DNA from: Geosiphon pyriformis
Taxonomy: Eukaryota; Glomeromycota; Glomeromycetes; Archaeosporales; Geosiphonaceae
NCBI GenBank assembly: GCA_016748015.1
Contig: JAAOMT010000029.1
Span: forward strand, 14,181 to 63,248
Direction of reading: 5' to 3'
Length of the DNA stretch: 49,068 nucleotides
Made by a program: the position numbers and the translations under genes. The notes beneath the pieces are model-generated. The model was not told where the DNA came from. It made no database searches and saw only the letters and a program-made list of their open reading frames with translations. Position 1 is the stretch's first letter; each line of letters begins with the position of its first letter. Positions 10,178 through 21,066 of this stretch are shown here, in pieces.

Positions 10178-12008
10178 ATGACGAGAAATCACCCTCTGCC
10201 ATCAATATTATTATCGATGATAATGGGTGTTTTTGCCGGAATTCATACTGGAGAACCTACACATAAACCTGGGACTACTGATTTTTATCTGAAACTTGCT
10301 CTCACAGTATTTTTGGTACTTTTAGGCGGGTTATTTGCTGGCATGTATTTTCCGAAAAACAAACGACGAAATTAACCTTTCGAAAATAATGCAGTAATTT
10401 TCATTTTTTTCCAGGTTTAACGCTTGGACTGGTAATTGCTAGTTCACAAAAAGATTACGGAATTTTGTGGAGCTTAAATTTCTTATGCGATTCTTGTTTA
10501 AACAGATGAGTTTAGATGAAACAAATCTCCATATTTTAGCCATTTCAGGAAACGATAAACAAAAGTATTTTTTAAATCTATTCACCATGTTTGGAAATTT
10601 CCTTTGCCAACTTTTTATCTGTTTTTTTAGAAAATACGTTGCTCAAATACAGCCTATTCGAAAAAATGGACATCTACTTCTCGTCACTTTGCTACTTTCC
10701 AATACGCTTATCAATGAAACTCTACCAATTATCATGGACGAAATTATAGGTGGCGGTCTGATTGCCATTCTGGTTTCCACCGCTTTAATTGTGATTTTTG
10801 GTGAGGTGCTGCCACAATCAATTTGCTCAAGACATGGATTGGCTGTTGGTGCTTTTTTTGCATGGTAAGTGATCTTATGCATGAGTCTCTTTGATCATTA
10901 GAAAAAAGATGTCAAATTTATTTCGAATGTAGGCCAGTAAGAATCTTTATTTGGTTGACTGTAAGTAAAAACAGGAGTCCCAAGTATAATTTTTTTTGTA
11001 TCTAAAGAGCTGAAAACAAAGTTTTACTTGTTTGGATTAAAAGTTTCCATTATCTTATCCAATTGCGAAACTTCTGGATAAATTACTTGGAAAAGAAAAA
11101 GGGATGATTTATCGACGAGCAGGTAGAATTCCCTTTTTTTCAAGACTTGATTTTTTCAGCTGATTAATCCACTATTAAATGTCTCTTTTACTTAGAATTG
11201 AGGGAACTGATAGAATACCATGGTACCTTGACGGCACATGGTGGAGATCTTATAACTGATACAGTAACAATCATGCGAGGAGCTCTTGATTTACAAGAAA
11301 AAACAGTGGAAATGGCAATGACACCTATCGAGAAGGCATTTATGATCTCCTGGGACACAAAATTAGACCGTCATGCGCTTCAAGAAATTGTCACAGCAGG
11401 CCATTCTCGCATACCTGTATATAATAAAACCCGGGACAAAATTGTTGGGGTTTTGTTGACAAAGGTAGCTATTTACAAGATCGTTGAGATTGATTTACTT
11501 TAATTTTCACATTATTTCTCCTTCGTAGTCATTGATTCTTTATAGTCCTGACGAAGAACTACCTCTCCGTTCATGTACCATAACTCATATCCCAACTGTC
11601 GAAGCGGGTATGCCCCTTTTAGACATGCTGAATTCATTTCAAGAGGGTAGCAGCCATATTGCTGTCGTAGTAAAAACCGAAAAATCTCAGCAAATACCTA
11701 TTGGCATTATTACACTTGAAGATGTCCTTGAGGAATTAATTCAAGAAGAGATTTATGACGAAACCGATAGACGAGTAAGACTATTGGAATCTGCAAGTCA
11801 CATTATTTCAGCAAATAAGATCCAACGAGCTTCGATCAATGATCCAACCCCTTCGGGTGAAGCAGTAGGAAAAACTAAGGGAATTTTCAAGAGTAGAGTT
11901 ATTAGATCAAACACTCTTCCTTTGTCTACTTCAAGTTCCCAACTAAAAGACCTGCATGATGACACGCCCGAACAAAAAGATGCTGTCTTGATTGTTTTAG
12001 ACGACTAA
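10178..12008 (+). CDS. MAM3: CNNM/Mam3-type membrane protein (DUF21 plus CBS pair), 8 exons, 442 aa
   Basis: Exons: 10178-10340, 10415-10431 (17 nt), 10506-10564, 10631-10864, 10933-10960 (28 nt), 11044-11122, 11196-11464, 11529-12008. Phases close to 443 codons. The first intron begins GC (GCATGT); the nearby GT donor at 10344 leads to a stop, so GC-AG is required. Residues 1-200 are the DUF21 membrane domain: a leading hydrophobic helix, then L-F-A-G-L-T-L-G-L-M-S-L-D-E-T-N-L spanning exons 1-3, N-G-H-L-L-L-V-T-L-L-L-S-N, N-E-T-L-P-I-I-M-D and F-G-E-V-L-P-Q-S. Residues 240-360 hold the CBS pair (V-E-M-A-M-T-P, A-G-H-S-R-I-P-V-Y, H-I-A-V-V and I-G-I-I-T-L-E-D-V-L-E-E-L-I-Q-E-E-I-Y-D-E-T-D). 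The family is linked to Mg2+ and metal handling at vacuolar or plasma membranes (yeast Mam3, animal CNNM). The C-terminal 80 residues are Ser/Thr-rich. Strong assignment to family; transport activity is inferred. Confidence 0.92.
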
Positions 12009-12833
12009 GTCGCATAATTAATATTTATGACCATTTTTCAAATTTGGATCAATGTTTTTATCTTTTTCACGAGTTATTTTACAAAATGACTGAATTCTAG
12101 GTATTCAACCAAGAAAAAAACAAAATAGTAATCCGAAAGGTGAAGTGTTCATGCAATGACAAAATACAATTTTACAATTTTTGATTTATTTAATGAAGCC
12201 CTCTAAAGTTGTACCTTTACATATTTATTTTTTCATCTTGTTTTAAATTTCGATTGCTCAAATCTCAGTTTTTGGAACAAAGTATGGCAAAAATATAAGA
12301 CTCCAATTCTCAAAAGACGAATCCCCTTCTATAACCAAAAGACATTATTAAAAGTTAGTCAGCATTGGTGCATAGATAATTACCACCGTAAAAATTCGTC
12401 CCCAAATTTATAAGAAAAATATCACAAAATTAAAGACCCTTGATTCAATTTCTTTAAGATAATTATTTAATGTTGACGAAATATTCTAAAGCCATCAATA
12501 TTTTTAAATTGGAAAAAAACGAAGTGAATAAAAAACTTTTCAATCTAGTCACCTCTCCCAGATGTTGAAATAATTTAGCACGAAACCTAGTAGCCTCTAA
12601 TTTCTGTGAAATTAAGAATGACAAATGTTATTTGACATAAGTTGCCAGAATTGACAATTTATTAATAAAGATTGTTAAGGTATTAACACGATAGATAAAC
12701 TTGATGATAATAAAATTCCAGCAACTATTTTTTTGAACATTTTATTTGAAAGCTAATGGAGCTTTATTAAGTGTTTCAACATTTCGTTTGATACTTATAT
12801 CTTTGGTAAAAGTGAATTAACCTAAAACTATAA
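12009..12833. other. Intergenic region between convergent genes
   Basis: Separates the 3' ends of the CNNM-type gene (plus) and the Kre9-like gene (minus), so it should hold two 3' UTRs. No open frame, repeat or RNA gene recognisable. Confidence 0.5.
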
Positions 12834-13491
12834 TTAGGGAAGTGTCTCTATTACGAAAAAGCCTGGGCTAGTAGCATCAAAGCCAGGAACTGAGTCAACC
12901 TAAAAGGATATTTAGAAAAAAATAGAGGTTTAATTTATCAATTAGAAAATTTGCGACAAATTGGTTTAATTCAAAATTTGCGTACCGTGATTACTCTACA
13001 GAATAGCGGGGTATTTCGAGGTAATTGCCCTGGGATAATGTTAAACGATGCTGTTCCAGAGCCAACGCTGATCTAAATAACATTTATTGATTAAATTTTT
13101 GTCTGAAGCAATAAAGTGAATCTTATTTATATTACTCACCCTCTCAGCTATAGTTGTTACAACTTGATTCGACGAGTCGACCAATTGAACGGTAGCCAAA
13201 GAATTGTAAGCTTATAATGAACCAATAAATTTTACAATTATATCAATCAAGAAAAAATGCTTCCAAAAGACAAATAATTAAAGAAGTATTCTAAAAAATA
13301 TGCTAACGGGGAAAGCCTTCTGGCTGTATAAACCAATTGCAAGATTGGGTAGATGTTTCAACAACAGTTGTCGGGTTTACTGGAGAGGAGAATATAATCG
13401 CTGCATTGCTACCGGCAATGAAAGTCGATGCAAAAATAGCGAGAAACGTGAAAAGCGGAGCAAGACGAATATTGAAAGAAAAACTTGTCAT
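12834..13491 (-). CDS. Small secreted Kre9/Knh1-like protein, 4 exons, 135 aa
   Basis: Exons on the minus strand: 13308-13491, 13140-13210, 12986-13072, 12834-12899; all introns GT...AG, phases close to 136 codons. Residues 1-31 are a signal peptide (L-A-P-L-F-T-F-L-A-I-F-A-S-T-F-I-A-G-S, cleavage near S-N-A-A). The mature part of about 104 residues is one beta-sandwich-like unit: I-I-F-S-S-P-V-N-P at the start, A-T-V-Q-L-V-D-S-S-N-Q-V-V-T-T-I-A, then G-T-A-S-F-N-I-I-P-G-Q-L-P, and T-S-P-G-F-F-V-I-E at the end. This is the pattern of the N-terminal Kre9/Knh1 (Ser/Thr-rich GPI-anchored) domain found in fungal wall proteins. Only two Cys, no C-terminal Ser/Thr tail and no GPI signal, so it is probably a free secreted or wall-associated protein. 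Family call is by pattern, not search. Confidence 0.78.
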
Positions 13492-15725
13492 TTTCTTGAA
13501 ACTAAGTCTACAATCGAATTTTAAAAAAGAAAAATAGAAAGCTTTCGTTATGAGACTAAGGTTTCTTTATTTTTTTGTTTTATTTAAAGGTTATAAAATT
13601 ATTTCACCGCAGATGGAGAATAAGTGAAGAAGGTGAGGGGACGCTCGAATTTATAGGTATTTTTTAGAATCATTGATGGATCAAATTTTTGAAAAATTGA
13701 TTTAGCCTGGTGGTGCCAACTTAAGTTTTACCAAAAGGAACTTGGCCTCACTTAAAATTTTTTTCAATAACTGAAGTAAATGATACTCCTTTTACGAAAA
13801 TTTTTTAAGGAAATTTCTCTTATCTGGTTGATCTCGATAAATGACGCGTGATAGGGAGGAATAAAGAAATTTACCAAACACTTTAGATTCGGCTATCAGG
13901 GTAACCACTTTCTATTAGTAAGCTCGCTTGCTTGCTTTTAAATAAAAATTTTAAGAGGTTTGAGCTCTAGCTGAAGTATTTATTTTCTTAATTTCATTCT
14001 TTAATATGTTTGACTGGAGGAAGGGTTTATATTGTAGTGATAAATATAGTATGGGATATATATCGAGTAGTTTCATCATATGAAATTGGAAAGATAAATA
14101 GTAAGAGGCTTCTTGTTTTAAAAATTTGTCTTGATAAGGAGATAATTTCAACAAGGTTGTTTTTTCAATCATAAATCCTCGATTATTGTATATGTGATAT
14201 TTTTTACAATTGGAAATAGAGTTTTTTCTCAAGTTTTCCTTAACTATTAGAAAAGGAAAAAGTTTAAACAGTATGATTGCTTCCAGTCAAACCATTTCCT
14301 TAAAAATAGTGTTTTTTAGTCAAGTTTTATTTAATTCTCTAATTATGCAAAATAACACCAAAACATGATTCCAGTGAGTCAAACTAATCACTCCTAATCT
14401 TTTAAAAATATATACACTAACCAAGATTCTACACTTGAAAAGCTAAAATTAGCATTTGAGAGATCCTTTGAATGAGTAATAATATCACCAGTGATTTATT
14501 TTCATAAAGAAATTAAAAGAATTAAACCCAACTTTAGCTCTTGCTCTTTCATTAATTGCTTTTGCCTATTACATGTATTAATACTCTAAGTTCCCAGCAA
14601 TTAAATTTCGGATATTTTTGAAAATACATGTGATTGCGAATCACGGCTAAAATGGATATATTCCTTAATAAAAGAATGTGTAGTTGATTCAGTGCTTGTT
14701 TTTGACGCCATTTTAAATATCAAAATTTTCATCCTAAAAACTAGCCCTTCACTTGGTTTTTGTCAACGCTTAAAATAAGACATCATATTATGATATATAA
14801 ATAAAATTATAAATAGCGTTATCTCACTATAATTAAAGTATCATTAGCCTAACAATCAAACTAAAAATTCTCGCATATTTTTTTAATCGCTGGTAAAGTT
14901 AATTTAATTTTAGCAATTTGATCACAAATCCAGATTTAGAATCTCTTGGCATCTTGGCAAGGGGCATAAAAAATATAACGAATTTATTAGGAGTAAATAC
15001 ATTGATATTAATAATAAAGAAAATTTATTTGAAATGAGTTTTTTAACTTTTTGGAATATCATAATAAAATGTAAGAGGCTATTTATAAAAAATGCTGCGA
15101 TTCTATTAAGAAATTTAGAAATCGGATATTATACAATATACATTAGAATTATATCGAAAAAAACTTTGAGATAAACCTCTTGCGCTTTCTATCAAAATAA
15201 TTTAATCCTCAAAATGTATTGAAATATGTTGTTACTCTTTTAAAAGCTAGAAATCGCAGATATTCTTAATTTTGTAACAAGTAGCATTCGCTAATAGTAC
15301 TCTATTTAACATCATATCATTAAGTATAAAATTGGAACTTATGGAATTTAATTAGCCAAGAGAAATTTGATAATCATTTAAGTGGCAAAGCAGTTTATAC
15401 CTTGAATTCAAAGGCTTAAAATTCGGCTTTGGTTATAAAAGTCAACGATTTCTTTTCTAAAATTTTTATTGATCATAAAAATTAAAAATAAAAAGCTCGA
15501 TTAATTCATATTCTTTTAGAAGAGATCACATGATGAAAGGTTGTATACGAACACTACATGAAATGCAACAAATAACTTGCAAACCAAGGTCCGATAAGGC
15601 TATTTTAATACTTACTTTACTTGCTCCTTCGTAGTGAAGACAAAATAAAATCTTTGAGAAATTTTAAAGCTTCATTATATGACAATCAGCTCTTGACGAA
15701 GCTCTTTTCATCAATTTGATAAACA
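13492..15725. other. Intergenic region, no supported gene (2.2 kb)
   Basis: Upstream flank shared by the divergent Kre9-like gene (minus) and the propeller-channel gene (plus). AT-rich, particularly 14240-15520. A 93-codon open stretch at 13951-14232 (minus) has no domain, no repeat and no splice partners. Nothing else recognised. Confidence 0.5.
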
Positions 15726-18700
15726 ATGGACTCGGGGAATCAAGATAGTCGAACTCCAGATTCGAAGTCTAATCAGCCTAACCATAACCATCAACAACTA
15801 ATTACCCGAGAATCGTTCGCTTTAGATATTTCTTCGAATATCAATTTAACTGGTGAAGCGATTAATATCCCTATCCACGCGTCGAAAGTATTAAGTATAG
15901 TTCAACTTTAGAAAAAAGCTTTTTTGCCATTTATCTCTAAAGATAACGACCTAATTATTCATCATCTGAATAAATATGAACATTATAATTAGCGAACCAA
16001 AATCTGAATGAGGAAGGCAAAGTATTTCAGGCTGACGAGGTTTTAACAAAAAAGGAAACTTTTCAGATAGCGGCATATGAACAAGAATATTTTGAAGGTA
16101 AGTGGTCAAGCTCTAAAATTAGTTCAAGATCATTCACTACTGTACACGAGCCTTATTAATTTTTATTTGGCCAAAGATCTTTGCGGAAAAATATGTGCAA
16201 TAGCAATGAGTCCTAACGGACGTGAAATACTTATCATGATTGAAGGTAGTAATGAGTTAAAATTATAATTTTTGCAACTTAGTAAGATTTTTTTGAAGTA
16301 AAAACGTATGGGTCTAATTCTAGGCGAATATGTTGTGCGTCGATGGAGTGCGGATGCAAATGGAAATTTTATGGCTTGTGAATTGGATCCTCTTGCAAAA
16401 TTAAAGTTGAATCAATCTGAAGAACAAATTGAGGAGAGAGGATGGTCTTTGCTCGTTTCGAATGCGACTAAGCAAAATCACGTTAACTATGTTGTGTCTT
16501 CTTACAGTTTAACAAAAAATCAAAGTAGCTCTTTTCTAGATACCGCTTTCTTGCAAGAAGGACGCTTGCATCGCTTAAAGTCATCGCAGGATCAATTAAA
16601 GGGGCCGATTGAACTCGATTTTTCAACTTCCAAAACCTCAAGTAAAACCTACTCCGTTTATAATAAAGAAATCCACATGTTAAATGGTGGTGGGGTGCTA
16701 AAGTCTCTTAACAAAGATATGGAGATAATGATTATGGCTCCTGAAGGTTTTGCAATTCTCAATTCCGAAAGAATTCCAATTGGGCAGAAATGGTATTCTT
16801 ACACACGAGAAGCATTTTCAAATAAAAGAACCAATGTTCCGAGACATTTTCCGCGAGAAATGGACATCTTTCTAAAATCAAAGGATCAAAGGACCAAGTG
16901 GAAGCTCTTAGAAAACAGTGTGCATAACAATTGCCTTTTCTTTTTCACTATTGACAATAGTATTCAAATGTATGATTTAATTGGTGGAGAGCTTAAATGG
17001 AATCTCATGATCTCAGCTGAAGTAGCTAGTTCAATTCAGAACGTAAAAAATACGACTCTGGAAACCTTTGACCAAGATGTTGCAAGCCAGGTTCCGATTT
17101 TTACAATATCACGGAATTCAAAATATTTTGCCGCATCGCGAGGAGATGATTCAGTAACGGTCTATGCAATGAGTAGCAAACTTGAGATTATAACCCGAAA
17201 ATTCCAAACCGACGAAGGGAGCCTTTGCAAAATCGAACAGATTATATTCGATTCAAAAGATCAGAAACTTGTTGTTTTTGCTAGATCAGAGCCAATCGTG
17301 ACTAACGAAACTATGGCTTATGTTAAAATTATATTTTGGAACCTCTTTGATTTCGATACCTTGGATTATGATGAGGAGTTTATTACTGAGCCCCTTCAAA
17401 AAGCACCATGTGTGAATGGATGCTACTCTCCATTCTTTAATACTGGAAAAGACATTGTGTATGTAGAATCTAATGGAAAAACTATCATACCCTTTGAGGA
17501 AAAATTCAAATTAGGTAAAGAATTGAGCCCACACAAAAATCAAAATCATATTGAAGAAATAGAAATCCTAAAGTTTTATAAAAAGGCTAAATATCTATTC
17601 TATGAACCTTGGGATGCTCACTACGAAACAAAAATGATGACTTTTGTCAAATGGGTTCAGGACTCCAGCACCAATTTGCTTGTGATTGGTAAAAGCCTTA
17701 TTCAAATTTGGGAACTGGATCCAACCCAACAAGTTCCAATTCAATTAAAACATCTCTGTAAGACCCCACATGGGTTTTATTTTAAGAATGTCTCAAGCGT
17801 ATCTTTGAAACAAAAGAAGCATGAGTCTTCGATACAATTATCTGTGGAAGTATTAACGGACACCCTCCAATATATACCAAAGGATTTGGAAATTCAAAAA
17901 GAGGCAAAAAAATTTCGAAAAGATTCTAGAAGACACAAAGGAAAGAGTACTCCTTCCGAATTAATAGAATTCCAATTCAGCCACAGTGTGAGAATGATAA
18001 CAAACCTACTTGAAGTACTTAGTTTTTTCGCTAATATCGGATACATTGAGACTTCTATTCAAAATAAACTACCAAAAAAGAGACAAAGATCCAAGGTTCA
18101 AAATCTTGAGGATATTTTAACCCCAAATTGCAAAAACAATTTCGAAAATCTTGTTACCCAAACAAAAGGCCTTCTTGTTAAACTTGCAACACAAGAATTT
18201 CCAGACTATTGGAGGATTATTGATCTGGAAAAAAATGCACTAAAAGAACTGGTTGATGCTGGTTACTATTCTGTTTTTGATATGCTGATTAACGCCGAAG
18301 ATTCTGACAAAAAAAATTTACGGTTACATATTCCGTCACTTCGCCACGAAAACCATTTATTGTGGGCAATGGACCATCATAGTTCTATTGTGAAATCTCT
18401 TATTACATACTATACAAAAAATAGCTTGCTTGATAAAAATTGGTTACTGATTTTAGGACAAGCTCTGTCTGCAATACATAAATACGATAAAGGTAACTTT
18501 CAGTTTGAAGAGAGAAATGGTTGTCGAATCCCTATGTAACCAAATTAATATCTTTCGAAATCAACTTTTTAGAAATATTTAACCAAATTTTTAGAGAGAA
18601 AGCAAACTTTGATATCCCAATTTCCGCTGAGAAGGTGATTGAAATTGGCCGGCCTATCGGTTGTGAGGAATTTCCGATAGCTCTGGGTGGAGATGTGAAT

Positions 18701-20548
18701 ATTTTTGACAAAAGAGGAATTTATCCTTACAATTGGAATTTATTGCCAGACGCAGAGGTTGAAAAAATATATAAATCAGATTTAAAATTCCTGATGTTCC
18801 CCTTTCCAGAGTTGATGATCCATTGTGATGTAAAACACCGTCTGCAAGACGTAATCTACGGCTTCCTTAGAGGGCTTATTTTCCTTGAGAATCCAAAGCG
18901 ACAACGTAGCTCCTTCATGCAACTTTTAGTGGAGGATAGATCCGGTTCTATTTTCATGAATCCAATGGCTCAGGCCATTATTGACTTCAAATGGGAAAAA
19001 AATGGATCACTATTCACCATTTCACACATTTTTCTTTACCTTATCAATGCAGCCCTTTTCGTTTTTTTGGCCTATTTACATTTGAGTTTGATCGTGTACA
19101 ATACAAAGGTACCAGCATACTCTTCGACATTAGTTATCCTGATGATTATAGTAGCCTACAGCTTGTTGGCAGCTAAAGCAAAGCAAGTTTTGAAATTATT
19201 GTGGACGTTAAAGGAGATCAATTTCATTGTCGTCCTTTATATTTTCGACATGATCGGCACTATCCTCCCGTTGATTGGCTTCATCATCATGCTTTATGTC
19301 CGAATGAAATATTTCAGTAAAAATGGTTTATACCCTGAGGGAGGCTACTGCGATAATGAACGAGAGTCTTGCCAAAATCAATTAATTTTTTTTGCATTCG
19401 CTGTTCTTGCAGCTTTTGTTGCCTGGGTAAGTAATTCATAAGGAAGCTTTTTAACACTAGACAGAATTCCATCCATTTTGACACCATATTTTCATTTGTG
19501 TAGATCCTTCAAATGCGTTTTGCCCCATGTAATTAAAATTAACTTCAATTAAAAATTTTGATCTTGATAATTTTTTAATTGATATTTTTTTTCAGTGGTT
19601 GGAAAATACATCTACATCATGGTAAAGATCTTCGTTGGGGTATTCGGCTTTTTTGCTTTACAAAGCTTGGTGATTATAGGAATTGCCCTGACAATGTGAG
19701 TTTTATCTCTAATTTTTAGAATTTTATTTCTGTCCATCAAAAAAAAATTTATATTAAACCTTCTCTTTAAATTCAGGTTTATCCTTTTGCATTTTGCTCC
19801 AGGACTTGGAATTGTGCCAGGTGGCGGCCTTTTTACTGGCTCTCTAAACATCAAAAATGGAACTAGTGATTTGACAAATTTATCTTTCAACAATGAAACG
19901 TTATCGCCAAATCTCAATCTAACCCAAAGTCTCGATCCTTCAAGTCCTGTTGACAACTATTTTTATGCTTACAGCAAATCTATACAAGCTGTCTATTTCT
20001 GGATAAGTGGAAGATGGGATCAACTATCCAATTGGGATTTTTGGCCTGTTGATGTTATTACTGTATTGGCTAGTATTTTTCTAGTGACTTTAATGCAGAA
20101 TCTATTGATTGCATTAATGGGGTAAGGATCCTTCCCTTTGAGAACCGCCTTCTTTACTTTTAAGCTCAATTTGAATTTCATTGCAAAATTTTTTCGCAAT
20201 AGATTGAAGATTGCATCAGCTGAAGTTACTCATCGTGCAACAATCGAAATGAGGGCCCAAATTTTAATGAGTTTTTACGAAATTCGTCATGAGCCGAGGC
20301 GCATTTATTATGCAATGCCAGAAAAAATTTGGGATGAATGGTGGGTTTCATTTCAAAGGCCCTTTAGTGACCAGCTTCCAGAGGACTCTCAAATTCCAAA
20401 TGTGGCTCAAGAGTTAGTTCTGCTAAGAGAGATTGTTACCGGATTGGAATTAAAAATGCAACAGATGGAAGAAAACTCTGCTAAAGATTTGCGTCAACTT
20501 CTGGAATTGGCAAAGGAGCATTGGGGAATAAGAAATCAATCGGAATAA
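15726..20548 (+). CDS. Beta-propeller-like / TRP-like ion channel fusion, 9 exons, ~1393 aa
   Basis: Exons: 15726-15894, 15993-16097, 16177-16245, 16324-18492, 18573-19426, 19504-19528 (25 nt), 19596-19695, 19777-20121, 20203-20548; 4182 nt, 1394 codons, all introns GT...AG of 67-98 nt. The two longest open frames overlap in different phases at 18521-18539; the 80-nt intron 18493-18572 resolves this. Residues up to about 700 show WD-like strands (for example I-A-M-S-P-N-G-R-E-I-L-I-M-I-E and I-S-R-N-S-K-Y-F-A-A-S) rather than crisp WD repeats. From about 980 come six hydrophobic helices, a pore segment A-V-Y-F-W-I-S-G-R-W-D-Q-L near 1240 and a last helix F-W-P-V-D-V-I-T-V-L-A-S-I-F-L-V-T. The C-terminus has an acidic Leu-rich coiled-coil-like stretch (E-L-V-L-L-R-E-I). 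Layout fits the PF00520 ion transport/TRP-like family, presumably cation-conducting; selectivity and membrane are unknown. Exons 1-2 are the least certain. Confidence 0.82.
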
Positions 20549-21066
20549 TAGAGTAATTTTTTTTCTCAGAGCTATTAGTTTTTGATATTTTTAATGATGT
20601 ATTCTTCAAATATTGTATTTTAAAAAAAACCCTTATCACATAAAAATCTTCAAATTGCAACATTTTCCAAGTTTTAAAATATGTCGGTCATCACATAACA
20701 TATAGTATTTAATTTAGATCTGTGGTAATTTTAATGTGCCACTTATATGAATCAATCAAAAGTTTGTCATTTCTAAGCTATGATCATCTGGAGTTCATAA
20801 TTCTATTTTGAAGCTATAACCACCACCAAACTATAAAAACAAGATTTACTCGATTGTGAATTTTTAAATTTGAACCAATAAACAAATTTTGGTGATAGCT
20901 AGAGTTACTTCGAATTTGGAACCTGTAAAATAGACCTACCCTTTTCAAGATAAAAATTCAAACTTGCCACACTATTTAAATTATTGCACGAAGCTAATTA
21001 CGACACTAATGTATCACATTGGGTCACAACATATCGATTAAATTATTTGATTGGTCCTTTTTGTAT
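20549..21066. other. Intergenic region between convergent channel and MFS genes
   Basis: 518 bases holding the 3' ends of both neighbouring transcripts. No open frame or repeat recognisable. Confidence 0.6.

Noticed and set aside
13951-14232. 93-codon open stretch (minus)
   Set aside because: No signal peptide, no repeats, no homology I recognise, and no neighbouring exon in phase.
15895-15992. A coding segment reading F-I-S-K-D-N-D-L-I-I-H-H in the first intron of the channel gene
   Set aside because: It looks WD-like and is in frame with exon 1, but it is bounded by in-frame stops and contains no GT donor, so it cannot be spliced as an exon; treated as intron.
18492-18573. A frameshift or a 20-nt mini-intron at the overlap of the two long frames of the channel gene
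   Set aside because: A normal 80-nt GT...AG intron (18493-18572) joins the frames in the right phase and gives a sensible protein.
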